Made by a program: the position numbers and the translations under genes
Part shown: in pieces, positions 26,718 through 35,546 of the stretch
How the letters are laid out: the number at the start of each line of letters is the position of its first letter
Position numbering within the stretch: the stretch's first letter is position 1
NCBI RefSeq assembly: GCF_000092205.1
Contig: NC_014216.1
Location: 2,795,742 to 2,859,741 of the forward strand
Direction of reading: 5' to 3'
DNA: 64,000 nucleotides
DNA from: Desulfurivibrio alkaliphilus AHT 2
GTDB lineage: Bacteria > Desulfobacterota > Desulfobulbia > Desulfobulbales > Desulfurivibrionaceae
Notes under the pieces: model-generated
Seen by the model: the letters and a program-made list of their open reading frames with translations, nothing else
Told to the model about the DNA's origin: nothing
Database searches by the model: none

Positions 26718-27845
26718 TTACAGCGGGACGGCAACACCGTCGATGTATATGCCTTCCAGGTAAGAGAGTTTGCGCGGCAATTGCCCGGCCGTGCCCCTGG
26801 TGACCAGGAAGGTGGCCTGCCGCCCCACGGCCAGTTCCCCCAGCCGCTCAAAGCCGAAGAAGGCGGCGCCGTTTACCGAGGCGCAGCGGATGGCCTCGGC
26901 GAGGGAGTAGCCGGCCTTGATAAACAGCTTTACCTCTTCCGCCACCGCTTCGCCGTGGATGATGCCCGCGCTTCCGGCCCCGGTGCCCACCGCCGTGGTT
27001 ACTCCCAGTTCTTTGGCCCGCTGCAGCAAGGCCAACTGCTCGCTTAAGGTCTGGCGCCATAACGCTTCGGCGCCGGGTACCGGTTTCCCCGGCGCCACGT
27101 AGCGCTGGGAAAACCGGCAGCAAATATTGCCGCCGCCCCGGGCGCCATCCAGGGCGTTTTTGGCCCGCAGCAGAGCGGGCAGCCACAACACCCCCCGGGC
27201 CGCCATTTGTTTGAGGTTATCCTCACCCATGGCATAGCCCTGCTCGATGGCGTCGCAGCCGGCCGCCAGCGCCTCGGCCACCGCCTGCCGGCCGTTGGCC
27301 ACCACCACCGCCTTTTTGTCGCCCCGGTGCTGCAGCAAACGGTAAAGATCGCCGGCGCTCAGCCGGTTGTCCGGGGCGGCGTCCGCTTCGATATTGGCGG
27401 AATAACCGATGCGAAGAAAATCATGGGGGGCGGTGCGCAGGGCAATCGGCCCGCTCGGCGCCATCCGCTGCTGGTAGTCCGCCACCAGGCCGGTTGCATC
27501 TTCACCGTCGGCCGCCCCCAGTACGCCGTGGCTGAGGCAAAAACCAAGATGGCGTTGCAGCAGGGCGATCCGGGCTTCCGGGGTGGTATCGGCGAGACCC
27601 GGTGGTGCGGCCGGGCCCAGGGAAGACGAGCGGGCCAGGGCCACGCTGCCGTCCACCAGGGCCGGCAGCAGGGTGGCGTGCGACAGGTCGGTTACCGCCA
27701 CCCCCGGGGGGAGGCGCGGCAGCTCCGCCACCGGTCCGATGGCGGTGATACAGCCCGCCTGCATCGCCAGAAAGACCCGCCGCCGCACCCCCGCTCCGCT
27801 ACCGTCGAGCAGGTTCCCCGCCATGATGATGTGATCTGCGTTCAT
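26718..27845 (-). CDS. amidohydrolase-superfamily protein lacking the metal ligands
   Basis: A 375-residue protein with the imidazolonepropionase/amidohydrolase layout: N-terminal beta sandwich (ILLDGSG-type start AGNLLDGSGAG), TIM barrel and C-terminal VNGAAFFGFERLGELAVGRQATFLV. The usual HxH metal site after the PALVD strand reads DGSVAL, the barrel histidines read VVANGRQ and IEQG where family members have H, and the late aspartate motif reads GTGAG. The metal centre is therefore absent and the protein may be catalytically different or only a binding protein. Opposed to the AEC transporter. Confidence 0.75.
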   Translation of the reverse strand: MNADHIIMAGNLLDGSGAGVRRRVFLAMQAGCITAIGPVAELPRLPPGVAVTDLSHATLLPALVDGSVALARSSSLGPAAPPGLADTTPEARIALLQRHLGFCLSHGVLGAADGEDATGLVADYQQRMAPSGPIALRTAPHDFLRIGYSANIEADAAPDNRLSAGDLYRLLQHRGDKKAVVVANGRQAVAEALAAGCDAIEQGYAMGEDNLKQMAARGVLWLPALLRAKNALDGARGGGNICCRFSQRYVAPGKPVPGAEALWRQTLSEQLALLQRAKELGVTTAVGTGAGSAGIIHGEAVAEEVKLFIKAGYSLAEAIRCASVNGAAFFGFERLGELAVGRQATFLVTRGTAGQLPRKLSYLEGIYIDGVAVPL

Positions 27846-27965
27846 GCCTTTGTTCCCCTGAAATCTTCATCCTACAAAAAGGAGGGTGGTAAAGCAACTT
27901 GGTGGGGTGATACGGGCTTTGCAGACAGGCAGGCCAGTATGGGCGCCAACCCCTGGCAATCCGCC

Positions 27966-27994
27966 TTGACAAGCCCGGCCGGTGGCTCTAGAGT
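27966..27994 (+). promoter_or_regulatory. promoter giving a possibly leaderless MTHFR transcript
   Basis: TTGACA at 27966-27971, a 17-base spacer, then TAGAGT at 27989-27994. The predicted start falls at about 28001, the A of the ATG, and no ribosome-binding sequence precedes that ATG. Confidence 0.45.
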
Positions 27995-28000
27995 GCCGCC

Positions 28001-29542
28001 ATGACCTTATCCCCTTTTTTTCGCGCCCTTAGCGATCCCGACAACTTTACTCTGACCCTGGAGCTGGTGCCCGGCCGCAGTGGTCGTGGTACCGGGCATG
28101 ACCGGGCCCTGGCCGTGGCTCGTCAGGCCGTGGCCGACGGCCGACTGACAGCGGTCAGCATTACCGAGAACGCCGGTGGCCAGGTGGCCCTGTCGCCCGA
28201 GGTGCTGGGGGTGGAGATCTGCGCCCTGGGCCTGGAGGTGATTGTCCATCTTTCCTGCAAAGACAAGAACCGCAACCAGATGGAGAGCCAGCTTTTTGCC
28301 TGGGATCGGCTGGGGATCAGCGACCTGCTGGTGATTACCGGAGACTACCCCAAGCCGGGCTACCGTGGGCTCTCAAAACCGGTTTTCGACCTCGACAGCG
28401 TACAGGCGCTGGACCTGATCGGCGTCATGAACCGGGGAGGGTGGCCAAGCGGCGGGGAGAAAGCCCGGCCGAATCCGCTGCTCCAGACCACCGGTTTTGT
28501 TAAAGGGGTGGCGCTCTCGCCCTTTAAGCACAGCGAGCCCGAGCTGGTGATGCAGTATGTTAAGCTCCGGCGCAAGCTGGCCGCCGGGGCAGACTATATC
28601 ATTACCCAGATTGGTTACGACGCCCGCAAGTTTCAAGAAGTCCTGCTGTTTCTGGAACGGCAGGGGCAGGGGCGGGTGCCGGTGCTGGGCAATGTTTTTA
28701 TTCCCAGCCTGAAGGTGGCGGAGTTGATGTATCGGGGTGAAATTCCCGGTTGCGTGATTCCCGAGAAACTTTACACCACCATGCAACAAGAGGCCCGCTC
28801 GCCGGACCGGGGCAAAAAAGCCCGCCTGATGCGGGCCGCCGCCCTGCTGGCGGTGCTTCGGGGGCTGGGTTATGCCGGGGCCCATATCGGCGGCCCGGGG
28901 CTTACCTACGACGATATCGCCCTGGTGCTGGATCGGGCGGAGGAATTGGCCGCCGACTGGCGGGCGCTGTTGCCCGAACTGGCCTTCTGGCCCGAGGATT
29001 CATGCTTTCTTTTCCGCCGGGACCCTGAAACCGGCCTCAATCTGCCGGAAGAGGAGCCGCTGACCGAGCCGGGCGGGGAAAAATGGTCTTACTACCTGTC
29101 CCACCTGGCCCACGAGGCGGCTTTTGTGCCCCGCGGTCCCTTTTATCGGCCCATGAAACGGCTTTGCCTGGCCTGGGATGACAGCCGTTTAAGCCGGGCC
29201 CTGATCCATTTCGAGCATTTGCTTAAATTCCTGGCCTTCGGCTGTAAAAATTGCGGGGATTGCACCCTGGTCGAACTGGCCTATCTTTGCCCTCAGGCCG
29301 CCTGCGCCAAATATATTCTCAACGGCCCCTGCGGAGGCAGCCGCGACGGCTGGTGCGAGGTCTACCCCGGTCGCCGCCGCTGCATTTACGTGCGCGCCTA
29401 CCAGCGCCTGAAAAGCGTGGGGCGGCAGGCGGAAATGAAAGATGATCTGGTGCCGCCCCGCGACTGGTCGCTGAACAACACCTCTTCCTGGGTTAATTAT
29501 TTCCGTGGCCTCGACCACCAGGGCGGCCCCGACCAGGATTAA
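28001..29542 (+). CDS. methylenetetrahydrofolate reductase with C-terminal zinc/iron-sulfur-type domain
   Basis: A 513-residue fusion. Residues 1-310 are the MetF barrel (LELVPGRSGRG, VHLSCKDKNRNQMESQL, LLVITGDYPKPGYRG, GADYIITQIGYDARKF), which reduces methylene- to methyl-tetrahydrofolate. The C-terminal 150 residues match the MTHFR_C module: FGCKNCGDCTLVELAYLCPQ and LNGPCGGSRDGWCEVYP supply cysteines for a metal cluster. This fusion is common in anaerobes using the Wood-Ljungdahl pathway, where electrons come from a partner protein rather than a bound NADH site. It appears monocistronic. Confidence 0.88.
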   Translation: MTLSPFFRALSDPDNFTLTLELVPGRSGRGTGHDRALAVARQAVADGRLTAVSITENAGGQVALSPEVLGVEICALGLEVIVHLSCKDKNRNQMESQLFAWDRLGISDLLVITGDYPKPGYRGLSKPVFDLDSVQALDLIGVMNRGGWPSGGEKARPNPLLQTTGFVKGVALSPFKHSEPELVMQYVKLRRKLAAGADYIITQIGYDARKFQEVLLFLERQGQGRVPVLGNVFIPSLKVAELMYRGEIPGCVIPEKLYTTMQQEARSPDRGKKARLMRAAALLAVLRGLGYAGAHIGGPGLTYDDIALVLDRAEELAADWRALLPELAFWPEDSCFLFRRDPETGLNLPEEEPLTEPGGEKWSYYLSHLAHEAAFVPRGPFYRPMKRLCLAWDDSRLSRALIHFEHLLKFLAFGCKNCGDCTLVELAYLCPQAACAKYILNGPCGGSRDGWCEVYPGRRRCIYVRAYQRLKSVGRQAEMKDDLVPPRDWSLNNTSSWVNYFRGLDHQGGPDQD

Positions 29543-29598
29543 TTGTTGCCCCGCAGGGGGCTGCGAGCAAAGGGCCTGGTGGTTTCAAAACCAAAGCC

Positions 29599-30504
29599 TT
29601 ATTCACCAAGCCGCTTAGCCGCAAGAGATTCCTTTTGAGCGCTTGAATATACACTAAGCGCAGTAACTGTGATCAAAATCAGTCCCATGCCCAAGATCTG
29701 TAACGCAGCCAGGCTTTCGTTTAAAACCACGACACCAAACAGCGAAGCGGTGACTGGTTCGACCATCGCCACAATAGACGCTACAGCCGGTGCGGTATGG
29801 TTCAATCCAACAATGTAGAAAATGAATGACAACCCGGCGCCAAGAACCCCCAATATAACGAACAGTGGCCAACTGGGTGCTGACAGCACTTCCACTGTCT
29901 GTTCGGAATCGCTAAGCAAGAAAAGTATGATTATGAGTACTGAGAATGCTACAACGAGAATCGCCTGTGGGCTGCCGTGCGGTGCCGCATACTTGAAGCC
30001 GAATATAAATACTGCATAGGACAGGCCGGAAAGCAGCCCGGCACCGGCAGCGAGCAGCGTAACGTCTCCTGCGCCGATCTCATAAATACCTGTAAGCAGT
30101 ACCACGCCCAGCATTACCATCACGATTGCTGCCCACTTGAACAGAGTGGGTTTTTCGAGCTTGATCGTAAAGGACACTAGATAGACGAACACCGGTGCGC
30201 AGTACATCAGGGTCGCTGCAACTGCGACACTGCCCTCTGCAATACTTATGAAATAAAACGAGAAGTTGCCGGCTACGCCCACACCGGCAATCGCTGACCA
30301 GAACCATAACCGGCTGCTTGCCAAACCGCTGCTGCTAGGGCGCAACACCAGCCAGGCGAGAACGAACAACAGCCCTATCGCGCCCCGGTGGAACGACACC
30401 ACAACCGGGTCCCAGCCCTGGGCAGTGAGAATGCCGCCAATCCCGCCCGATAGTCCCCAGCATAGTGCAGCAAGAATTACAAAAACCGTACTCAGACCAA
30501 CCAT
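29599..30504 (-). CDS. EamA/DMT-family transporter, cassette-like
   Basis: A protein of about 300 residues with ten hydrophobic segments and two EamA repeats (LAALCWGLSGGIGGILTAQG; AAGAGLLSGLSYAVFIFGF), typical of drug/metabolite exporters. I prefer ATG 30504, behind AAAGGG, to the GTG five codons upstream. Base composition is clearly lower in GC than the flanking core genes, with codons such as ATA and AAA more common, so it was probably acquired. It follows the OYE gene on the same strand and opposes the integrase, as an integron cassette gene would. No clear attC was found at its 3' end. Confidence 0.8.
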   Translation of the reverse strand: MVGLSTVFVILAALCWGLSGGIGGILTAQGWDPVVVSFHRGAIGLLFVLAWLVLRPSSSGLASSRLWFWSAIAGVGVAGNFSFYFISIAEGSVAVAATLMYCAPVFVYLVSFTIKLEKPTLFKWAAIVMVMLGVVLLTGIYEIGAGDVTLLAAGAGLLSGLSYAVFIFGFKYAAPHGSPQAILVVAFSVLIIILFLLSDSEQTVEVLSAPSWPLFVILGVLGAGLSFIFYIVGLNHTAPAVASIVAMVEPVTASLFGVVVLNESLAALQILGMGLILITVTALSVYSSAQKESLAAKRLGE

Positions 30505-30559
30505 TTTCCCTTTCTGCACTCATTTGTTTTTCGGGAGGGTTACCTACTAACGGGTCACC

Positions 30560-31675
30560 TTATGTATTCTTTTCTCTTTCTTTTGATTCTATTACACAAT
30601 AAATTCCACCCTCCTTAAATCCCGGCTGAAAACAGCCGTTGCAAGATATGCATTTGGCCGGAGAGTGGTCCCCCTGACTCCAACGTTGCGCCAAGGCAGG
30701 CTCCCTGATGAATGGTCGAGCCATGGCTATATAATCAATCCCTTCATCACTAACTGACTTTTCCGTCATCTCATAGCTTCTGTACCCTCCAACCACCATC
30801 ACCGGGCAGTTGGTCGCTTTCTTGATTTGCTTAGCTAGGGAAAGATTATAAGCCTCCTGCTCTGGCTTCTCAATTTTGATCCGGACCGGGGTTTTGTCTC
30901 CCGAGGCTGAGGTGCCTCCACTCACCTCGATGGCATCGATTCCGGCATTGTCCAGCATTGTCGCCGCATATATCGAATCTTCTATACTCAAGCCGCCTTC
31001 TACAAAGTCAGCTCCGTTAAGCTTAATCAACACGGGGAAATCGTCACCGACTGTTTGTCGTACAGCATGGTAAACTTCGAGGAAAAAACGGCAACGGTTG
31101 TCGATACTCCCTCCATATTCATCCGTACGCTTGTTAGTGTGAGGAGAGAGGAACTGATTGATCAAATAGCCATGGGCGCCATGAAGCTGGATGGCATCAA
31201 AACCGAAGGTCTTAGCCCTTCTTGCCGCTTCAGCAAAAGCCACCACGATTTCTGCTATATCTTTTTTTGACATTTCCTTAGGAAGTTCAGGGAATTGTTC
31301 AACCTGCACAGCTGATGGTGCAAGAGGTTGGCAGTGGGCTGTCGCTGCATTAGTTTGCCCCCCGGCATGAACTAATTGAATACATATCTTACCTTGCTGG
31401 TCATGCACCGCCTTAGTAAGAGCTTTCATTTCCCGGGCAAAATCGTCGGTGTGAATACCCATCTTTCCAGGGAGCTGTTTGCCCTCCGGCCTAACAAAGC
31501 TATATCCCGTGATAATCAAGCCAACACCACCGCGGGCGAGATCCCTGTAGTAGTTGGCCAGCCTTTCCGTGGGTCGGCCATCTACCTCGCACATGCCTTC
31601 CCACGTCGCTGATCGGACAAGGCGGTTTTGTAAAATCATACCGTTTATCGTGGTTTGGTCAAATAAGGTTGCCAT
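30560..31675 (-). CDS. NADH:flavin oxidoreductase, Old Yellow Enzyme family, cassette-like
   Basis: A 371-residue flavoprotein. LFDQTTINGMILQNRLVRSA opens the barrel; IQLVHAGGQ, FDAIQLHGAHGYLINQFLSP and RTDEYGGSIDNRCRFFLEV are OYE/dienoyl-CoA-reductase hallmarks, and FIREPALAQRW follows the FMN phosphate site. A C-terminal CISCNGC motif hints at a partial iron-sulfur site as in larger family members, but the second domain is absent. CAGGAGAA precedes the ATG. GC content is well below that of neighbours. The attC-like site lies immediately upstream, so it sits as the next cassette after that site. Confidence 0.85.
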   Translation of the reverse strand: MATLFDQTTINGMILQNRLVRSATWEGMCEVDGRPTERLANYYRDLARGGVGLIITGYSFVRPEGKQLPGKMGIHTDDFAREMKALTKAVHDQQGKICIQLVHAGGQTNAATAHCQPLAPSAVQVEQFPELPKEMSKKDIAEIVVAFAEAARRAKTFGFDAIQLHGAHGYLINQFLSPHTNKRTDEYGGSIDNRCRFFLEVYHAVRQTVGDDFPVLIKLNGADFVEGGLSIEDSIYAATMLDNAGIDAIEVSGGTSASGDKTPVRIKIEKPEQEAYNLSLAKQIKKATNCPVMVVGGYRSYEMTEKSVSDEGIDYIAMARPFIREPALAQRWSQGDHSPAKCISCNGCFQPGFKEGGIYCVIESKEREKNT

Positions 31676-31704
31676 GCCAATTCTCCTGGTATTTTTAATT
31701 GCTT

Positions 31705-31787
31705 CTCTAACGCCAAGCTAACCAGACCGCGCCAATAAACTTGCCGCGTAGCGCCGCCAACGTTCCCGCGGTCTGGTTAAGTGTTTT
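31705..31787 (-). repeat. attC-like integron recombination site, interrupted by a group II intron
   Basis: Read on the minus strand, the site has GGTTAGCTTGGCGTTAGAG at its right end: an L' box and an R' box close to GTTRRRY (31705-31711). Arms CGCGGTCTGGTTA and TAACCAGACCGCG (31717-31731 and 31767-31780) form the imperfect stem with a variable middle, as in attC. The left R box is cut after GTT by the group II intron, which begins at about 31788. The OYE gene starts just beyond R'. Confidence 0.7.
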
Positions 31788-33632
31788 GTGTACGCCCGGC
31801 ATGGGCGTGATCTTATGGGGTGCAAGTCCCCTGTATGTGAACCCTGGTACTGTCGAGATGACAGAACCACAAATACTAGCCGAAGGCAAGGGCGTTCCCG
31901 CGAGGGACCGTCCGGAGGAAGCCGGAGTGCAAAGCTATGAGCCGACGAACAGAAATGGCATACAAGGCCCAGCTTCCGGGCAAGTCAGCACAACATGACG
32001 AAGCCCCGGGTTCAGGAGGTAGGGTAAATGCCGCGGTTGTGTAGCTACAGATCACGTTCTTATCCGGGGAGACCTGCCCGGCAAGCGGTTCAGCTCACGC
32101 TGGACAGCGTCCTGCATGGCAACATGCCGGATGACCAGGCAGGAGTCAGCAGAGGCCATAGTAGTTCCGCCACGCGGAACGAAGGGCCGAACCCAGAGAA
32201 GGGAAAAGGCCCGGCAAGCTCGGCCGCCGCAACGAACCCGACCGGGGGAGCGGCCGCCCGGCGCGTTGCCGATCAACCTGATCCCGATGCAAACCTGCTG
32301 GAGCGGATTCTCTCCCGCGCCAACATGCTCAAGGCATGGGAGCGGGTGAAAGCCAACAAAGGAGCGCCGGGCATGGACAACATGCCCATCGCCGACTTTA
32401 TGGCCTTTGCCCGCGAACATTGGGAGGAAATCCGGGCTTCACTCCTGGCAGGCACCTACCAACCCTTGCCGGTCAAACGGGTGGAGATCCCCAAACCAAC
32501 CGGAGGCACGCGCCCCCTGGGGATTCCCACCGTGCTTGACCGCCTGATCCAACAAGCCATGGCGCAGGTACTGCTGCCGATCTTCGATCCGGATTTCTCG
32601 GAGGCCAGTTACGGCTTCCGGCCGGGACGCTCGGCCCACGACGCCATCCATCGGGTACGCGACTATATCCGCCAAGGATACCGCGTGGCCGTGGATGCCG
32701 ATCTGTCGAAGTTCTTCGACACCGTGGATCACGACCTCCTGATGAACCGGGTCGGTCGGAAGGTCCGCGATCAGCGGGTTCTCCGGCTGGTCGGAAAGTA
32801 CCTGCGGGCCGGGGTTATGATCGACGGCCGCCGCCGGGAGACCCGGAAAGGGGTGCCCCAGGGCGGTCCGCTCTCACCTTTGCTCAGTAACATCCTGCTC
32901 GACGACCTTGACAAGGAACTGGAACGGCGCGGTCACCGCTTCGCCCGGTATGCCGATGACTTCATCATTCTGGTGAAGAGTCGCCGGGCCGGGGAACGGG
33001 TCATGACCGGCATCACCCGGTTTCTGGAAAGCAAACTCAAGCTCGTGGTCAACCAGGAAAAGAGCAAGGTGGCCCCAACCAACGAGAGCGGTTTTCTCGG
33101 GTTCATCTTCAAGGGCGCCAAAATCCGCTGGTCGGACAAGGCCTTTGCCGAGTTCAAGCGGCGGGTCAAGAAGCTGACCGGGCGAAGTTGGGGGGTCTCG
33201 ATGGCCTTCCGGCTGGCCAAGCTCGCGGAATACCTGCGGGGCTGGATGGGCTACTTCGGCATCTCGGAATATTACCGTCCGTTGCCGGAGATTGACCACT
33301 GGCTGCGCCGGCGGGTGCGGATGTGCCACTTAAAACAGTGGCGACGCTGCCGCACCAAGGTCCGCGAACTGACCAGACTTGGTTGCAACCTGCGGCTGGC
33401 CATTTCCATCGGCCTGAGCCGCAAGGGGCCGTACCGGCTGGCCAAGACCCTGGCCACCCAATCGGGGATGACCAATCAATGGCTGAAGGATCAGGGGTTG
33501 TTGTCTGTCAAAGAACTGTGGGTGAACATCCATTACCCCGCTACGGCGCGGTAGCTCATGGGAACCGCCTAGTGCGGACCCGCATGCTAGGTGGTGTGGG
33601 GAGGGGGAGGGAGAGCCTCCCCCTTACCCGAT
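31788..33632 (+). mobile_element. group II intron, bacterial class C-attC-like
   Basis: The 5' end GTGTACGCCCGGCATGGGCG with ATGGGGTGCAAGTCCCC is the domain I start of this intron type. Domain V is recognisable at 33564-33595 (ACCGCCTAGTGCGGA paired with GCATGCTAGGTGGT) and domain VI as a GGGGGAGG/CCTCCCCC hairpin ending TTACCCGAT at 33632. A maturase-reverse transcriptase lies in domain IV. It is inserted right after the attC hairpin, antisense to the cassette genes, which is how class C-attC introns target the folded bottom strand. Exact ends are uncertain by a few bases. Confidence 0.8.
32124..33554 (+). CDS. ltrA: group II intron reverse transcriptase/maturase
   Basis: A 476-residue protein encoded in domain IV of the intron. 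Reverse transcriptase blocks are complete: RPLGIPTVLDRLIQQAMAQV, SYGFRPGRSAHDAI, VDADLSKFFDTVDHDLL, KGVPQGGPLSPLLSNILLDD and the active site FARYADDFIIL. The thumb and maturase X region follow (GFLGFIFKGAKI, LAEYLRGWMGYFGISEYYR). No HNH endonuclease domain is present, as in class C introns. An in-frame ATG at 32028 follows AGGAGG and would add 32 residues from conserved intron RNA sequence; the shorter start is my choice. Confidence 0.88.
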   Translation: MPDDQAGVSRGHSSSATRNEGPNPEKGKGPASSAAATNPTGGAAARRVADQPDPDANLLERILSRANMLKAWERVKANKGAPGMDNMPIADFMAFAREHWEEIRASLLAGTYQPLPVKRVEIPKPTGGTRPLGIPTVLDRLIQQAMAQVLLPIFDPDFSEASYGFRPGRSAHDAIHRVRDYIRQGYRVAVDADLSKFFDTVDHDLLMNRVGRKVRDQRVLRLVGKYLRAGVMIDGRRRETRKGVPQGGPLSPLLSNILLDDLDKELERRGHRFARYADDFIILVKSRRAGERVMTGITRFLESKLKLVVNQEKSKVAPTNESGFLGFIFKGAKIRWSDKAFAEFKRRVKKLTGRSWGVSMAFRLAKLAEYLRGWMGYFGISEYYRPLPEIDHWLRRRVRMCHLKQWRRCRTKVRELTRLGCNLRLAISIGLSRKGPYRLAKTLATQSGMTNQWLKDQGLLSVKELWVNIHYPATAR

Positions 33633-34037
33633 TGGCCGCAAGCCTTTCTGACAGGCTGGCGGCTTCCCACCTGGACCAACGGTAAACGGAGTCGATACGA
33701 ATGTCGGTCAAAGCCTGCTCGGCTGTCTAGCGAAGCCTTCACCATTGCTTTTCCATTCTCCGTCACTTGCCATCCTTCTCCTAAGCTGATGGCTACCGCC
33801 TGCCCGTCTACGGAGACAGGATCATTTTCTCTCTCGGCTCCATCCTTCTCCGGAGCTGCCGCTTTCGCCGACGCTTCTACGGAGACGGGTGACTCACTTC
33901 TTCGTACAAAAAGAACTACGCGGCTGCGGCCATGCGGCGCCCTCACCCAACTCGGGCTACTCCGCCCTTTCCAGTGCAAGGCCAACAGTGGTTTAGGCAG
34001 AATTGGCAAAATATAGAAATAGGCAGAAAGCGGCCTA
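33633..34037. other. region between intron and integrase: hairpin and internal repeats, no supported gene
   Basis: A hairpin GCCGC-A-AGCCT with AGGCT-G-GCGGC (33635-33663) directly follows the intron; its single unpaired bases resemble the extrahelical bases of attC. Further right, two imperfect copies of a unit containing ATCCTTCTCC and TCTACGGAGAC occur near 33772-33830 and 33841-33890. Long open frames exist on both strands (33587-34009 minus, 33591-34016 plus) but neither has a usable start or ribosome site. By integron logic, attI and perhaps a first cassette should lie here; I could not fix attI. Confidence 0.45.
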
Positions 34038-34065
34038 TTGATTTTGGCTCAATTCTGTGTATTAT
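34038..34065 (+). promoter_or_regulatory. integrase promoter
   Basis: TTGATT at 34038-34043 and TATTAT at 34060-34065, 16 bases apart, 61 bases before the integrase ATG. No LexA-type palindrome was seen between promoter and start. Confidence 0.45.
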
Positions 34066-34125
34066 TTGTTTTCGGGCTGCTGCTTGTTCCCCTCTGGTAA
34101 CTGTCTATTATTGGGAGGCTACCTG

Positions 34126-35523
34126 ATGCCATCTACAAAGTCAACGCCAAATAAAAAGGTCGAAATCTTTTGGGACCGCTATCTTGGTTTGCTCAATAAG
34201 CGCGGAGTTAAGCCGAAGGTGGCTCGCTGGTATGTCAGGCGGGCCGAGGCTTTTGTTAAATCGTTGGATGGTCGTAAGCTGCGGGAGCTGGGTGCTACGG
34301 AGGTCAACCGCTACCTGGAAGATCTGGGCCGCAAAGACAGAATAGAGGGCTGGCAGTTTCGTCAGGCGGTGGATGCTATCCAGAATTTGTTGCAGATTGC
34401 CGGGGCGTCGTGCGAGAAGGAAGTTAACTGGGAGTACTGGCGCAATTCCGCCCAGGAATTGGCGGCGGATCATCCCAGTGTTGCCCGGGAACAGGGGGTG
34501 TTGCCCAGCACCACGCCGCTGGGGCAGGCGCCCCTGTTGGATGCCGTGCGCGGGCGGCACGAAAAGCTGCTGGATGAGTTGGTGTTGGCCATTCGGCGGC
34601 GACGTTACGCCATTCGTACCGAGCAGGCTTATCTTGGTTGGGCCTGCCGCTATTTGCGCTTTTTGGGCGAGCGGGAGCCGGCGGTGGCCGGCGAGGCGGA
34701 TATTGCCTTGTTTTTGCAAAAGCTGGCGGTGGAGGGCCGGGTGGCGGCCAGCACTCAAAACCAGGCCCTTAATGCCTTGGTCTTTTTTTACCGCGAAGCG
34801 GTGGGTCGCGAGGTGGGGGAGTTGGGCGATTTTGTCCGGGCCAAGCAGCCCAGGCGGTTGCCGGTGGTGCTCAGCCGGTCGGAAACAGTTCGGCTGCTGG
34901 AGGCCCTGCGCGAAATCAGTGCCCTGCATCATCTTATGGCCTCGCTGCTTTACGGCACCGGCCTGCGGTTAATGGAATGCGTCCGCCTGCGGGTGCAGGA
35001 TGTCGATTTCGACCTGGGGCAGATTATGGTCCGCGACGGCAAGGGCCAAAAGGACCGGGTGGTGCCGTTGCCCCAGGGGGTACAAGAGCCTTTGCGGGAC
35101 CACCTGGCCGAAGTGCGGCGTTTGCACGAGGAAGACCTGGCTCAGGGTCTGGGTGAGGTCTATCTGCCCGAGGCCCTGGGCCGCAAATACCCCAACGCCG
35201 CCCGGGAGTGGGGCTGGCAGTTTGTCTTTCCCAGCGGCCGCCTTTCCACCGACCCGCGCAGCGGCGTGGTCCGGCGGCACCATATCCATGAAAACGGCCT
35301 GCAGAAGAGCATCAAGAAGGCCACCCTGGCGGCGGGCCTGACCAAGCGGGTCAACTGTCATGCCCTGCGCCACAGTTTCGCCACCCACCTGCTGGCCGCC
35401 GGCTACGATATCCGCACCGTCCAGGAACTGCTGGGTCATGCCGATGTTTCCACCACCATGATCTACACCCACGTCCTCAACCGTGGCGGCCAAGGCGTGG
35501 TCAGCCCCCTGGATGTTCTTTGA
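34126..35523 (+). CDS. intI: integron integrase with N-terminal extension
   Basis: A 465-residue tyrosine recombinase. The catalytic set is visible: [18 protein letters not shown] (Arg), [13 protein letters not shown] (His-x-x-Arg) and [15 protein letters not shown] (His, nucleophile Tyr). [17 protein letters not shown] followed by the RRHHIHEN segment is the IntI-specific insertion that separates integron integrases from XerC/D. The N-terminal 120 residues ([20 protein letters not shown] onward) add an extra SAM-like domain to the usual 320-340 residues. GGGAGG precedes the ATG. It recombines attC cassettes with attI; cassettes are expected to the left, which is where the attC and opposed genes lie. 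Confidence 0.88.
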   Translation: MPSTKSTPNKKVEIFWDRYLGLLNKRGVKPKVARWYVRRAEAFVKSLDGRKLRELGATEVNRYLEDLGRKDRIEGWQFRQAVDAIQNLLQIAGASCEKEVNWEYWRNSAQELAADHPSVAREQGVLPSTTPLGQAPLLDAVRGRHEKLLDELVLAIRRRRYAIRTEQAYLGWACRYLRFLGEREPAVAGEADIALFLQKLAVEGRVAASTQNQALNALVFFYREAVGREVGELGDFVRAKQPRRLPVVLSRSETVRLLEALREISALHHLMASLLYGTGLRLMECVRLRVQDVDFDLGQIMVRDGKGQKDRVVPLPQGVQEPLRDHLAEVRRLHEEDLAQGLGEVYLPEALGRKYPNAAREWGWQFVFPSGRLSTDPRSGVVRRHHIHENGLQKSIKKATLAAGLTKRVNCHALRHSFATHLLAAGYDIRTVQELLGHADVSTTMIYTHVLNRGGQGVVSPLDVL

Positions 35524-35546
35524 ATGCAATGTTCGCTGATACGCGA

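Noticed and set aside
33587-34016. Two overlapping open frames on opposite strands between intron and integrase
   Set aside because: Neither has a good start codon or ribosome site, both run into intron domain VI, and the internal repeats explain their length.
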